Source of the DNA: Pyrenophora tritici-repentis
Taxonomy: Eukaryota; Ascomycota; Dothideomycetes; Pleosporales; Pleosporaceae
Direction of reading: 5' to 3'
Length of the DNA stretch: 64,000 nt
Assembly (NCBI RefSeq): GCF_003171515.1
Contig: NC_089394.1
Location: 1,116,001 to 1,180,000 of the forward strand
Shown here: positions 41,874-53,994 of the stretch, piece by piece
How the letters are laid out: each line of letters opens with the position of its first letter
How positions within the stretch are numbered: position 1 is the first letter of the stretch
The notes under the pieces: model-generated
What the model was told of the DNA's origin: nothing
The model's database searches: none
Seen by the model: the letters and a program-made list of their open reading frames with translations, nothing else
Made by a program: the position numbers and the translations under genes

Positions 41874-42423
41874 GTTGCGCTGCTTCTCCGCTGTTGGAGA
41901 GCTTCGTGGTGATGAAGTTTCCGCCAAGAGTTCGAGCCAGTAATGCTCTTCGACTTTTTTTGGTGGATCCTTGCGCCCCGTTTCCCCGACCACCGACTGG
42001 CAGCGAGCCGTGCTAGCGGCGTCTCTCACGTGACATGAGATGGAAAGACGCCGCCCTCACCGAGACTGCAACGTGGGAGAGAAGAAGACATACACGCTGT
42101 TTCAATTGCACATCATCATCGCGTTATCACTTTTAATCATTCTGACACATTTTCCCATCAACATTACACCCACCGTCGCAGGTTGAGAGCGGAGAAGTGC
42201 GCCTCGAGGGAAAGCCAAGCCACTCAACACCCAGGACGGTTTAGTGCATCGCGTCCGTCGCGCCTGCTCTTCGCGACGTGCTTTAGCCGTGCGCCTTCCT
42301 CTCCAACCTCGTCACCACTATATCAGCATTCCTTGTTGTGCAGTCCCAAATCCTTAAATACCCCTCCGCCTGCACTAGATCGTCCATTGGTGTTTTGTAT
42401 ACATATACGCTTGGTAGAACACC
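41874..42423. promoter_or_regulatory. Shared divergent promoter region
   Basis: These 550 bp lie between the start codons of RRP5 (minus) and the WD40 gene (plus), so they must hold both promoters. Pyrimidine-rich stretches are present. No specific site is claimed. Confidence 0.6.
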
Positions 42424-44494
42424 ATGTCGTCACCCTGCGCCCCTCGAAGCATCCTCATCCAAGAGCCCACGCCTGAGCTCTGTTCATCGCCGCCGCCTAC
42501 TTCCGCAGCAAGCGCCTGTTCAAGAAAGCCAAAGCGACCACCACCCATCACACCTAAACGCTTTACACGCTTCTTCACTCCTCGACACTCCAAAGATGTT
42601 TCATCACGCACCTCCCTTACGAGCTCTGGCCGCCAATTGCAGGACATCACACGATCAGCTCTCAACCGTAACCAGGCAACGCGGACTACGCCAAGGAAGA
42701 CCGTCAACTTCGTCGACATCGAGAACCACATGCAAACCCCACATAGCAGCCCACGTAAGAGGAAGCCATACCTGTCGCCAGAAAGCTCTCCTGCCCTGTC
42801 ATCACCGTCGAAGCGATCAAGATACGTCACTCCGCCGGCAATCGACATACTCGACGAGTCTGATTCAGAGGAGGTCTCCATATATCCTGCACCTATTCGA
42901 AGATTAAGAACGTTAGGGGGACCATCAAGAACACTGCAACGTTCATTCGGTGGTATTCTTGGTGTTGGTCGAGGGTTTCGGAGGGATCATTGCGCATCAT
43001 GGCAGGAACAGACAGCAGATTTCTACAGCGGCGCAGACGATCTCCACCAGCTATCACAGGGCGCTCCACCGTTTTGCACTGCAAGCTGCAATAGTATGTT
43101 ACTACATTCGCCGCCCTTCATCCCTATACTGACGATCAACAGCCAACTCTATGCTTGCCATCGGAGATGAGGATGGTAACATCCATCTACAAGATTCCGA
43201 AGGTGACTTCTCGAAGCCCCATCTCTCCTGGAAAGCTCATTCGAATGCCATTATGGATGTGCAGTTCTCCTCGGACGACCTCTACCTGGCCGCAGGATCT
43301 GGTGATCAGACAGCTCAGATTGTCGACGTTCGTACCCAACAGACGCTTTCAGTTCTTGCCAAGCACAAGTCATCGGTGAAACAAGTACGATTTCAGCCGG
43401 GCGACGACAAGATTGTAGCAACATCAAGTCGAGACGGGGCTGTGCAGATTTGGGACCTTCGCTGCAAGGGAAACCAGGGGTCGATACATTCGGCCTGGGG
43501 ATCTGACGCCCCCTACGCCAGCGTCGTCCGCACCCTCGCTTCAGCACATGCCGACATCACTCTCCCGTCCGCGTCTTCCGCTAACAAGACCTCTACAAAC
43601 ATTAAGACCGAAAACATCGCCCGACGGAACGACATCTCGGTCACAGCACTCTCGTTCATGCCCGAGGGACGCCAACATCTCCTCCTGACAGCTTCTGATG
43701 CATCGACGTGTGTCAAGCTCTGGGACATCAGGGGGCGATACTCACTGCGTGGACCAGCCATCCCTATTGCTACGACGCAACATCCCGAATCCCACAACCG
43801 CCATCGACACTTTGCCATTAACTCGCTTACCCTCAATGGCGATGCATCACGGCTTTACGCACTGAGCAAAGACAATACCGTCTACGCCTACTCGACAAGC
43901 CATCTCATTCTTGGCGTAGCACCGGAGCTATCTACCACGTCCTTGTCGAAACAGAAGTACTGTGGTGTTGGTCAGGAAGGCCTAGGACCCATCTATGGGT
44001 TTCGCCACCGGAACTTCCATGCTGGCTCATTCTATGTCAAGGCATCGCTTCGCAAAGCATTCGAAGATCGAACTGAGATGCTCGCTGTCGGCAGCACAGA
44101 TGGATGTCCTGTGCTTTTCCCTACCGACGAGCTCTTCCTCAAGCGCGAAATCAGACACCCAGACGACGATGCAGATGATCTTCCTGACATGAGTATTGCC
44201 GGAAAGCCCCTGAGACCATCTCTTACTCGTTCATTCACAAACAGCCGCTGCCAGGATACCATTCCCATCTACGAGCACGGCACGCCCCTCCTCCGGGGCC
44301 ATGATGCAGAAGTCACCAGCGTATCATGGGCGCGCAATGGCACTCTGATTAGCGTAAGCGACGACTTCCGCATTCGAAGGTGGAAAGAGGGAAGTGAGGC
44401 AAGGGAGTTGAGGATTGGAGGCGAAAGTGAAGGAAAGCGATGGCAGTGCGGGTGGGCCAGTGTTGGAGATGATTATGATGATCATGATGAGTAG
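42424..44494 (+). CDS. WD40 protein, Cdt2/DTL-like (673 aa)
   Basis: Exons 42424-43093 and 43143-44494 are joined by a 49-bp intron. The N-terminus (about 220 residues) is Ser/Pro-rich and basic with many SP/TP sites (TPRKTVNFV, SSPRKRKPYLSPESS). A seven-bladed WD40 propeller follows: AIGDEDGNIHLQD, AHSNAIMDVQFSSDD, KHKSSVKQVRFQPGDDKIVATSSRDGAVQIWDLR, KLWDIRGRY and the final SVSWARNGTLISVSDDFRIRRWKE. The propeller ending and the long insert with RRND before blade 4 resemble Cdt2, the substrate receptor of CRL4 ubiquitin ligase that degrades Cdt1 and Spd1 at replication. The assignment is family-level inference. The acidic tail is GDDYDDHDE. Confidence 0.75.
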
Positions 44495-44857
44495 GAGGAG
44501 GAGGAGTAAGAGTAGCCTGTTTGCACTTTGTTTATTATACCCATACCCCCTTTTTGAAGGAAGGCTGGTTACGTTTCTGGATACAGAAAGACAGAAAGGA
44601 TCGTAGATAGTACGGTAGATAGAATTGATGAAGCTCGAAGATGAGTCATCTAATCAAAATCAAATGAATCATGAAGACATACAGTCCTCGTTATGATCTA
44701 TGTGGAAAAATGTTCCTAGTGAACAATATCGTGAATCATATATGTATCAACAAAGATACCTCTCGCCGCCAATGCCATAGCTAGTGATCAACACACCGCC
44801 TTGAAACCCCAAGCATCCCTCACTGGCTATCGCAAGATCTCCACGCATACTGCGGAC
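44495..44857. other. Convergent 3' region
   Basis: This region separates two convergent genes. It is A/T-rich and holds their 3' UTRs. Nothing else was seen. Confidence 0.5.
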
Positions 44858-46352
44858 TCACAACTTCCTAAGCCAAGGCCGGCCCTTGAAGGGGTTCGGT
44901 TTCCCGCCCTCATCACTCTCCTCTGCCTTTCCCTTGCCCTTGTAGTCGTTCTGCTCGCCATCGCCCTTCTGACCAAACCGGTACCCACGATCATCAAACC
45001 AATCTACAGGACCATCCTCGGGGCCGCCAAAGGAATCAGATATCATCCGACGCGCTCCGCCTGCCAGAGAAGATACGAAGCCCAAGCGTCCACCGGCGGA
45101 AGAGGGTGTGTCTCGATGGCAGAAAGCCATAAAATCATCACCGGTAATAGGGTCCTTGTCTAAGGAAGAGGGGGTAGTAACGCCTGTAGCTGGGGAGAGA
45201 GTTTCTAGGCCTGAAGAAGAAGACACTCCAGCGCCTGTATCCCCCATCGAAGAAGAACCATACAGGTCCGAGTCGGCCATATGAAGATCACGTGCGTACT
45301 CGTCTGCAGACTGAACAGCCTGATTCAAATTGCCGATCCGATGAACACCAGCACTGCCATGATGGAACATGTTCTCATTGAGGGCTTGACGAAGTAGTTC
45401 TGGCGGCAGTGTATCCGGAGCTGGGATAGGTTCGCGGACATCCTCCACTTGTGACATGGAAAGTTGGAAGGTCCTGTTCCACTCTGACTCGGTGGGGCTG
45501 GGGGGGAAGGTCGATTCCAGTGTTGGCTACAAATGTGTTAATCAAAACTGGCAGATCTGGGTAGGTGATGTTTCCGTCAGTGTAGGTTCCGGGTTCGTTG
45601 TGGTTTGAAGATTGCTTCTTGTCGGACATTTGGTCAGTCAACATCTGATCCTCGTCTGAAGTCTCCGTCTTAACCTGCATCGAATAATCCATCTCACGGG
45701 CGTACTTCACAGGCAACCCCGACACCCCCTCATTCGTCATCTTCTCGCCACGCTTCCGCTTACCGCCCGCGCCCATCCCCAACTTCTGCTTCTCGTCTTT
45801 CCAAAGGAGCTTTTCGCGCTGCTGCTTCTTGATATGGTCTTCCAGGTCCGCGTAGATGCGCCCGCTGCCGCTGAAGGATTTCCACACTTTGACGCCTTTG
45901 CCAAAAATCGTCTCGGCGGGGCGGTCTGTATTGTCGGTCGTCATGCGGTTGCGGTACTCATTCTCTATTTCTGTCATGTCTTCTTCTTCAGTGCTGGAAC
46001 CTCCGCAGGTGTAGTCCATCATACCCGTGGTCTCGGTGCTGAGAAAGGAGTTGTCGGCGCCACAATTGCGGGCGCGAGGAACGTCGAAAATGGTGGGCTT
46101 GATGGTGTTCTTTTGGCGCTTGCGCAAAGGCTTCCTGATTCTGGAGTCAGAGGGGGGGTTTTGGCGGCGGTGGTTGTGGTGGATCCATCGTGGATAGATG
46201 AATTGCGTACCGTTGCGCGAACTAGGAACTGTAGTAACCAGAGTCGAGATGATGTCTGGGGAGAGGATGGGGGAGAGGCGAGTGGTGGTGGTTTGGCTTG
46301 GTAGAAGGCACCAGGCGAATCTATCAAGGGAAGGGGAGGTCGATGTCGCCAT
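44858..46352 (-). CDS. Unknown protein, likely nuclear (about 483 aa)
   Basis: I do not recognise a domain. The first exon starts at 46352 (MATSTSPSLDR) and runs to about 45531; the second is 44858-45487. The intron 45488-45530 is inferred from a donor GTAGCC and a frame change. The protein is hydrophilic and largely disordered, with basic clusters (RKPLRKRQKN, GKRKRGEK) that could be nuclear signals. A conserved-looking middle block is FGKGVKVWKSFSGSGRIYADLEDHIKKQQREKLLW (in part). Its C-terminus ends in basic NPFKGRPWLRKL. It is placed tail-to-tail with the Cdt2-like gene. Confidence is good that it is a gene and low for the exact splice. Confidence 0.65.
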
Positions 46353-47676
46353 AGTGATGTGCGCGCAGAGGCAGTGGGGCGTTTGGTCGCGTGAATTGCA
46401 GCCTAGCACGTGGCTGTAGCTGAGATGGTTGTTGTGCTGTTGTGTTGTGCTTTCACTGAGTACTTTCGAGTGCCCACGTGGCACTAAAATCTTTGCAGAG
46501 TTCTCGTCCAGAGTCAATTGAGCACACACATATCAGTATCCAGCAGCCGTTCGATGTTGACACACTCCCCAGTCCTCGGTGCTCGATGCTCGATGCTCGG
46601 CTCTTCATCGTATGGTAACTGAAGATGTTAGTTGAATATGTGACTAGACAATGGTTCATAAAAGATGTTTGAGACTCAAGAGACAACAATATAAATATAC
46701 ATTCGCCAGGTTCAGCAGCGTTTAGATCGACTTCAGGTATTCCAAGACATGCGTCTCTTAGGGAAATTATTCTACATGCGCCATTGCCGACTGTGTTCCG
46801 GATACAGTGGATGTGCCAAGTCAATTTGTATCATCTAAGGCGTGATATAGAATCAAAAGTTTGAGGCTCATACGTAAGATCTGTAGAACTGGAGCTGCAA
46901 TGTTTACAAGTAGAAAAAACAGCGCATAGTATACCGTCAGTTAGTATCTCTCTACTCTCTAGTTCCTGTGCTCAGGAGTACAAGAATTTATCGCTCGGCT
47001 GGGTCAAAAAATTCCTATCAAGCTGTTTTCTACTCAATTTCGTGTATGAGAAGCACAGCATTACTCGCATAGACACCTAGCTACTGGAAACAGCCAAGAC
47101 GCGCATGTATCGTTAAAATCAGCTATTTACACATTGAGGTCAGGGAGGGTTGAAGTCCGTGATGACTAGTGGAAGATCGCGCTTCGAGGATGGAACGGTA
47201 CAGATCGGTCGGGAAGCAGCCAATCGGCCATCAGGTCCTCCGCGGAACACACCTGCTGCAGATCCCGCTCCACACCCGCCAAACGTACCGCACACAGTCA
47301 CCTAGCACCCAAAAGGAAGGTTTCTAAAAGTAAACTTAATCGCTCGATGCTGCGTAAGCAGCTGTTTGGTCATGTCGACAGGGATGCGCTTGCTACGATT
47401 GATTCCCGGATAGGAAAGAGGTGAACGACACCATACCAATTAGATCACTAGCCTACGGTAGATGCACATTGGATAGATCGATCTACTGCAAGCCTTGCAT
47501 GTCTCCCTGCAGCTGAATCATCAGAAATTACGCCTGAGAGACTATAGTTCCGTCCCGTATCTATAAATCATGCGATCGCGGCACCGTCTTCGGAGTCATA
47601 TAAAGAGACGACACCTACATGTGTCTCTTGTCTTCCGTAGGTGTTGCATGGGTTTGAACATGACCTTACGCCGACA
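46353..47676. other. Intergenic, no gene supported
   Basis: 1.3 kb between the unknown nuclear protein and the GMC oxidoreductase. A minus-strand frame at 46453-46824 has no recognisable feature. The last part must hold the GMC promoter; a TATAAA-like stretch (CATATAAAG) occurs near 47598. Confidence 0.45.
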
Positions 47677-48978
47677 ATGCTTCTATCAACTACCATCCTC
47701 ACATTTTGTACCGCACTGGTCTCAGCGGATCTAGACGGGGAGACCTTGCTTCAACAGTTTTATGCTCCGAGACGCCTTCTTGGAAACTCATTTGGTAATC
47801 CTGGTGTCAACGCAACATACGACTATGTCATTGTCGGAGCGGGTCTTGCTGGCTCTCTCACGGCATCCCGTATCGCCGACGCGTTGCCGAATATGACAGT
47901 TGCCGTTGTCGAAGCTGGCTCGTTCTACGAGATTTCGAATGGCAACTACAGTCAAATGTATGTTGAAGGACACGATTCGTGGTAAATTTGTTTACTCACT
48001 ATAATGACAGTCCATACTACTCCACCATGTATACTGGAGGTGACCCATCAGATTACCAGCCATTGGTTGACTGGGGTATTTTTACAGAACCTATCCCTGC
48101 GGCTAATGGGAGACGGTTCTTATACGTACAGGGCAAAGCTCTTGGTGTATGTTTTTGATATCATCCCTTCTCTTGTGTAACATAAACTAACATGACATTC
48201 ACTATGCAGGGCAGTTCAGCTCGGAATCAGTTGATTTACCACAGGTACGTATCTACTTGCTACCACTCTGACTTCACTCGCTGACATCAAGTCCAGAGCA
48301 ACCAAAGGCTGGTACGCAGCAATCGCCAACATTACTGGAGATCCTGCCTACCTCTGGGAGAACATGTTTCCCTTTATGAAGAAAAGCTTTTCCTTTACAC
48401 CTCCCGACACTCGATACCGTGCAGAGAACGCGACAGTAAATTACACGTTATCTACGTTCGACAAGCCTGGAGGACCCGTTCACCTGAGCTTTCCAAAATA
48501 CGCACAGCCAATATCATCATATGGTGCGGAAGGTTATGCCAAGGCAGGAATTAAAGCAGCAGCAGGGTTTTTAGATGGAAATATGCTAGGATATGGGTAT
48601 TGGCCCTTCACGCTAAGAGCAGAGGATAGCACAAGGAGTAGTACGGAAAGTGCCTTCCTTTCTCGTACCACGGCTAGGACATCGTTGAAGATTTACCAGT
48701 CGTGCATGGCGCGCAACCTTCTATTCGACGAGAACAAGCGAGCGGTTGGGATAAACGTCACCGTCGCGGGAACGAGACCCTTCGTGCTTAAAGCGAGAAA
48801 GGAAGTCATCGTATCCAGCGGGTTTATCAACTCCCCACATTTGCTCATGGTATCCGGAATTGGGCCTCGCGAGACCCTTGAACGATACGATATACCCGTC
48901 ATCTCCGATCTCTCGGGTGTGGGTCAAAACCTCCGCGATACCCCAGCCATCGGCGGAGTGGTTCATACCACTAATGTG

Positions 48979-51900
48979 CAGACTTTCCAACAAGCAAGTA
49001 AAGCAAGTCACCGCTCTAAACTTGACTTGCTTGGTTCAAACATAGGCTTTACTTGACTTGCTTGGGGTGATTTTTTTACTTGCTTGACTTGCTTGTATTA
49101 CTTGCAAGTACTTGGATTACTTGACTACTACAAAGAGATTAAGCTACATACAAATTACCAAAACTCAGTGTTCCACTCTAGTATGTTGTAATCTCCTACA
49201 AGCTGCTCATCTGAAAGCTTAGCCTCGCTACAGTTGTACGGTTTATAACCAGCTCGCACCCATGACCTTACTAATTGAAGAGCTGCGAGTAGCTCACTGC
49301 CCAGAGCACGTCGTTTAGGTTCAAGAAGGTCGCCAAGCTCACTGAAGAGGCGCTCACAGTCGCTGCTTGATGCTGGGATAGTCATGATATCGATTGCAAA
49401 CTGCGCTAAATGCGGGTATTTCGGCAGTAGTTGTATCCAGTATTGGACAGGATTTCCATCTGCGTTGTACTGCTCCTGCGTCCACTGCGGCTCTTGTGTT
49501 TTCCAGCGCTCAAACTCGTCAAGTGGAGCCTCTCGGTCATTGTTGCGGCTAAGTATAGCAATAATTGCCTCGTCTATGTTGTTGCTACTCGGCGCAGTTG
49601 TATACCGCTGGCGTGCTCGTTGAGGTTTGTATGCCGCCCAAAGCTGTTGGAACGACGCGTTGGCACTAGTAAGCCAATCAGCTTTGTCTGCCCACGCCAC
49701 ATCGCAGTAGTTCTTGTAGTACGGGTGTAGGCAAACAGCGGCGTAGTAAGCGGGCGAGTCGTCGAGCTTGTTGTAGTAGTCGTTGGCTTTGCTCCACGCG
49801 GCGCGGAGGTTGACGTTGAGGTGATCCTCTGGAGCCTCGGCATGAGCGTTGAAGTCGACGTGCTCGAACGGGCGCGCCCGGGCCTCAAGCTTGCTGAGTA
49901 CGTACTCAAAAACGGGTATAACCTCATAGATTGCGCCGTATTTGCCATCCTTAGAGCGTCCCTCGAGGCGTTTTGTGGCGTACTTGAGCGGCTCTAAGCA
50001 GTCCTGGTACTCTGCAATCACCGCCCAGTCAGCAGCTCGGAGCCCAGTTGATCTCATCCAGTTTGGGGCGTCGGGCCGCTTATTATTCCGCTGCGCAGCG
50101 TGCGCATCTTCAAGGATAACCCTATTGATATGATGCTCAGCGTACAAGTTATACGCGGCTTGAAGCTTGGTAGCGCGCTCAAAAGCAGCATAGTATGAGT
50201 TCCAGCGAGTGACGACAGGCTTGACTGGCTCGAGTACTTTGAGACGCCCTTCAGCAGGCAGGTTGTTGTTGGCAAGGCGCTGGTAGCCACGAAAAAGCTC
50301 GTACTGTTGCGGCGTTTTGATATAGTTGATGACGTCAACTAGCACTCCAATAGGGCCATCTTTCCGCCACTCTCGCATATACTGCTCCTCGGTATTGTAC
50401 TGCTCTTGAGTGTTGCCGTAGGCGTCTTTGTTGGTGCCAAATATAATAGCCTGGCCGATGAGGTTAAGCGTGTGACAACTGCAGCGGAGGCGCCGGTGAG
50501 CGGACTCAAATTCGTACTCGCGCGCGAGCGCGGCGATCGCAGTGTCGTTGTTGGTAGCGTTGTCGAGTACAAAATAGCCTAATCGGTCGCTTGTTATTCC
50601 GTATGCTGAGAGCGTCGTCGAGATAGCTTTGGCAATAGCCTCACCGGTGTGGGCGCCAGCGAGCTCAGGCAGATCGATTGGTAAGTCTCGTATTATTCCA
50701 GCTGCGTCGGCAAAGTGAGCGACTACTCCAAAGAAGCCACGTTTACCACCCTTTGTTGTCCAGCCATCAAAGCTTACGTGTATTTTGCTTACTGAGCCTG
50801 ACAGGGTGTCGATAACTTGCGGTCGTATAGACCGGAACAACCTCATCACAAAGGTAGAAACGCTGGTATTACTTACCCACAACGCTGCCTCTGCCTCTGG
50901 GTTGGCAAATCTCATCATCTCTCTAAAATCAGGCGTCGTAAGTTCGCTGAGCGGGTGGTTTCGGTTAACAAGCCACATGACAGTGGCTGTTCGAAAGCCC
51001 TCTACGTCGAAGTTTCCAAACGCGTTAGCAGTGTTTTGTTGTACGTCTAAACCAGCGTCAAAAGCTTGCCGCAACGACAGCTGGCCTCGAGCTCTCTGCG
51101 CTAACTTTGGGCCATCTTTCGTAAGGTTGTGGCCAGGCTTTGGTTGGCTGAGATGGGTGGCTGCTGAGGTTGTAGCCTGAGTAATGTTAAACAAACCACC
51201 ACGGCCAGCGTCGATAGTTTTGTGTACATGGCAGTACTTGCACACAAACCAGATTCGAGATGTAGCATGGCGCTCAACAACGCGGTAGCCATACTGAAAG
51301 ATCCAACTTTTTGGGCGCTTAGAACGCGCCAATGGCTTGATAAAATCAGGTAAACGTGCCCAGTCAATGCCGTCAAAGTTCTCAACTAGTGCGCTGTTTG
51401 TCTCATCCTGACCACCCTCTCCAGCCTCAGTTGTAGCCACCGTGCCAGCTCGGCTGCCCTCGGTGGGCGCGACAATCTCAGCCTCCGCCTGCGACTCTAA
51501 GAACTGCAACTCGAAGGTAGGTATTGGCGGCGAGGCGTTAGCCTGGCTTGCGGCAGCTAGGGTTTTGCGAGGTGATCGACGCTGAGGTCTAGGCTTAGAT
51601 GCAGGCTTAGATGCAGGCTCAGGTGAAGCCTCAGGAGTTGAGGCGACGTTGTTGGTGGCAGCGGCTACTTTCGTACGTTTGCTCCGAGCAGAAGTTTGTG
51701 GTAGGCGACGTTTGGCCATATTGGGGGTATCAGGGCAGTATAAATCACTGGAAAACGCGTTGCTATAGGGGATACTGCATTGCGATAGGCTTCTAGACAG
51801 GCGTACGTCGAGATTGGAGCAATGCGCTAGACTAAGGCTAACGTTATTTGATAGCCGCTTAGCCTGTTTGGGACTCAACCGAGGCAACTGCAACACTTCA

Positions 51901-52110
51901 AAACCATCGCGACATCTACCGTACAGCAGTTTTAGCACCCTCATCACAGTAACGCTAAAACAACCAAGTAAACCAAGTAAGCCAAGCAAGCAAAGTATCT
52001 TGACTTGACTTGCTTGCTTAGCTGCCCAGCTCTTACTTGACTTGCTTGCTTGGTTTAAACCAAGCAAGTCAAGCAAGTAATCCAAGTCAACTTGCTTTTT
52101 GGAAAGTCTG
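48979..52110 (-). mobile_element. hAT-zeta DNA transposon (3132 bp), apparently intact
   Basis: The TIR is CAGACTTTCCAA followed by AAGCAAGT-like sequence, and the 8-bp TSD is CTAATGTG (48971-48978 and 52111-52118). Subterminal regions carry many CAAGCAAGT/ACTTGCTTG motifs. It contains an uninterrupted transposase frame. Perfect TSD, open frame and a host gene without other damage all point to recent activity. Confidence 0.96.
49155..51719 (-). CDS. hAT transposase, intact (854 aa)
   Basis: The start MAKRRLPQTS at 51719 matches the MAKR start of the hAT-alpha transposase; upstream in-frame Met codons lie in the subterminal repeat region. Domains are a Pro/Ser-rich basic N-terminus, a BED finger (CKYCHVHKT, AATHLSQPKPGH), an RNase H-like core (SFDGWTTKGGKRGFFGVVAH, VLDNATNNDTAI) and the hAT dimerisation domain (IPASSSDCERLFSELGD). 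It is close to the hAT-alpha protein over its whole length although the two elements have different inner TIR sequences. Confidence 0.94.
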   Translation of the reverse strand: MAKRRLPQTSARSKRTKVAAATNNVASTPEASPEPASKPASKPRPQRRSPRKTLAAASQANASPPIPTFELQFLESQAEAEIVAPTEGSRAGTVATTEAGEGGQDETNSALVENFDGIDWARLPDFIKPLARSKRPKSWIFQYGYRVVERHATSRIWFVCKYCHVHKTIDAGRGGLFNITQATTSAATHLSQPKPGHNLTKDGPKLAQRARGQLSLRQAFDAGLDVQQNTANAFGNFDVEGFRTATVMWLVNRNHPLSELTTPDFREMMRFANPEAEAALWVSNTSVSTFVMRLFRSIRPQVIDTLSGSVSKIHVSFDGWTTKGGKRGFFGVVAHFADAAGIIRDLPIDLPELAGAHTGEAIAKAISTTLSAYGITSDRLGYFVLDNATNNDTAIAALAREYEFESAHRRLRCSCHTLNLIGQAIIFGTNKDAYGNTQEQYNTEEQYMREWRKDGPIGVLVDVINYIKTPQQYELFRGYQRLANNNLPAEGRLKVLEPVKPVVTRWNSYYAAFERATKLQAAYNLYAEHHINRVILEDAHAAQRNNKRPDAPNWMRSTGLRAADWAVIAEYQDCLEPLKYATKRLEGRSKDGKYGAIYEVIPVFEYVLSKLEARARPFEHVDFNAHAEAPEDHLNVNLRAAWSKANDYYNKLDDSPAYYAAVCLHPYYKNYCDVAWADKADWLTSANASFQQLWAAYKPQRARQRYTTAPSSNNIDEAIIAILSRNNDREAPLDEFERWKTQEPQWTQEQYNADGNPVQYWIQLLPKYPHLAQFAIDIMTIPASSSDCERLFSELGDLLEPKRRALGSELLAALQLVRSWVRAGYKPYNCSEAKLSDEQLVGDYNILEWNTEFW

Positions 52111-52853
52111 CTAATGTGCCCGGAAGAAGCGCGTTTACACGTGACGCCTTATCTTTCGACAATGCTATCCAGGGCTATCTCGCCAACGGTTCAGGGCCTT
52201 TGAGTAGCCCAGCTAGCGACTTCGTTGCATGGGAGAAGTTCTCGAAAGACTTTACCACGAACATGAGCCAGTCGACGCTCGATTATCTTAACAGTATACC
52301 AAGCGATTGGCCTAATGTGGAGTATCCGCTACAAGCTGCGGTTCGTGCATCGACTGCAGGTCAAACCGCTAGCGATACGGGTGTCGTTGGAATACTACTC
52401 ACTTCCGCGTCGAGCAAAGGAAACGTGACGATCCAATCTGCCGATAATACCATCGCTCCGATTGTTCACATCGGCTGGCTTGATTCCAAGGAAGACAAAG
52501 AAATGGCCGTTGCAGCATACAGACGCGCGCGCACCATTGCAGCCAGTGTCTCTGCACTTGGAGACGAAATAGCACCAGGAGCGAACGTAACAACAGATGC
52601 TCAGATATTGGATTACATTAAGACGAAAGGCATGAGCGCTATACACCATGGTACCTCGACATGCGCAATGGGGAAAAAGGCATCGGATGGAGCGGTGGTA
52701 GACTCGAAAGCGAGAGTATTTGGTGTAAAGGGGTTGCGGGTCATAGATGCTAGTTCTTTACCTTTTCAGGCACCGGGACATTCTCAGGGTGTCACATACG
52801 CGCACGCGGAGAAATTGGCACAGGATGTCATTGATGCAGGAATTGGCATGTAA

Positions 52854-53994
52854 AACCCCCACGGATGTCTAAAAAGTTGACACGTCAAACCCGATTTGGC
52901 TGTAGTATGGGCTACAAAAGTAGGCTTGGCATCTCCACAGTGACAAGTTTTTAGTCCTCGGGGTGGTAGAGGTTGCGTAGGTATCCACCCTCGCTTCGGA
53001 ATTAGTTAATTAGTTAAGGGTTACGCTACAGTAACGCCGCTGCCGCATAACGCGCAGCATGCGACACTACCTCATCCAGTGACTTCATTCCATCCCGAGA
53101 TCCATATCACAACCTTCGATCACAGTATGAGGTATACAGAACTTCCTCAATACCAGGATTTCCATACGCAATGCTCACACGCGTAAACTCGACCCAAAAA
53201 CGTCTTGCAGTAGCCTCCGACCTGGTAATGGTTAATAAGGAAGACATATTCTCTCGGAAGATATAATTTAGCAGAGAACACGTAGCCCCGAGCGCCGGGT
53301 CACCTATAGTCCAATTCAATCAAGTTTTTCTGGGATATCCGAAGGCTCGAGCCGCGAGACGCGCCAGCACGCTCTGTCACCACCTTATGCTTCTATTCAA
53401 GTCTCCCATCGGAAAGGACCCATAACAAACACGGCGACAAGAGAGTTTGTAGCCAGATTGTGACTATCAATCCACTAATTCTCGGGAAATATCACATACA
53501 CGGCCGTATGATATCAACGACATGCTCGGAAATGTGGCCCAGGCCGAAATCTTCTACGCATATTCTAGGCCAAGTCTTTGCATAACTACCGAGTTAGGCG
53601 CACCCAGGTGCTCGGCACTATGCAGGACCACGACAGGGTAAATTCGAGCAGCATGCCATTCTCTTAAGAATAGCCACAACATTTCTCTCGTATTTCTGGG
53701 GGATTCGAGCACATATCTCGCATTTTTCCAGGTATTCTCCGTACTGGCTTGAACTACAGACCGGACCGAGGCAACGCTTATCTCACGTTGCCCGCGGGGT
53801 ATCTTTCTAGCCTTATCGAACACACGACACAACCGGGCCGATGCTAGTTAAGTTTGGACAAGCAACGGGAGGCAAGGTGGGGTATTAACCCCCGACCTGG
53901 TCGAGGTGTTTTTAGTCTTAGACCCATCCAACCGCAAACCAACCATAATCACGCCAAAGGTCAGCTTTTTTTAATTCACTTTGCCATTGTAAAC
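52854..53994. other. Intergenic, no gene supported
   Basis: 1.1 kb before the UNC93-like gene. Small minus-strand frames (53107-53319, 53554-53832) show no domain or codon pattern I can support. A GC-rich stretch is followed by decayed-looking sequence. Confidence 0.4.

Larger units (their letters stand above)
47677..52853 (+). pseudogene. Secreted GMC oxidoreductase gene split by hAT-zeta
   Basis: FAD-dependent glucose-methanol-choline oxidoreductase, related to aryl-alcohol or glucose oxidases. Exons are 47677-47957, 48011-48146, 48210-48244, 48297-48978 and, after the transposon, 52119-52853. Together they give 622 codons, the normal family length. I chose ATG 47677 because it begins a signal peptide (MLLSTTILTFCTALVSA). 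The FAD-binding motif is DYVIVGAGLAGS followed by VVEAG; GGSSARNQLIYHR is the GMC signature region. The catalytic His region near the end is HHGTSTCAMG, then PGHSQGVTYA. The hAT interrupts after VVHTTNV and the frame resumes at PGRSAF with one TSD copy. Everything else is intact, so the insertion is recent. Confidence 0.9.

Noticed and set aside
45834..46304. Plus-strand frame opposite the unknown nuclear protein gene
   Set aside because: Low-complexity shadow; the minus-strand gene explains the region better.
53554..53832. Minus-strand 92-codon frame before the UNC93-like gene
   Set aside because: No domain, no neighbouring exons and codon use not convincing; left as intergenic.
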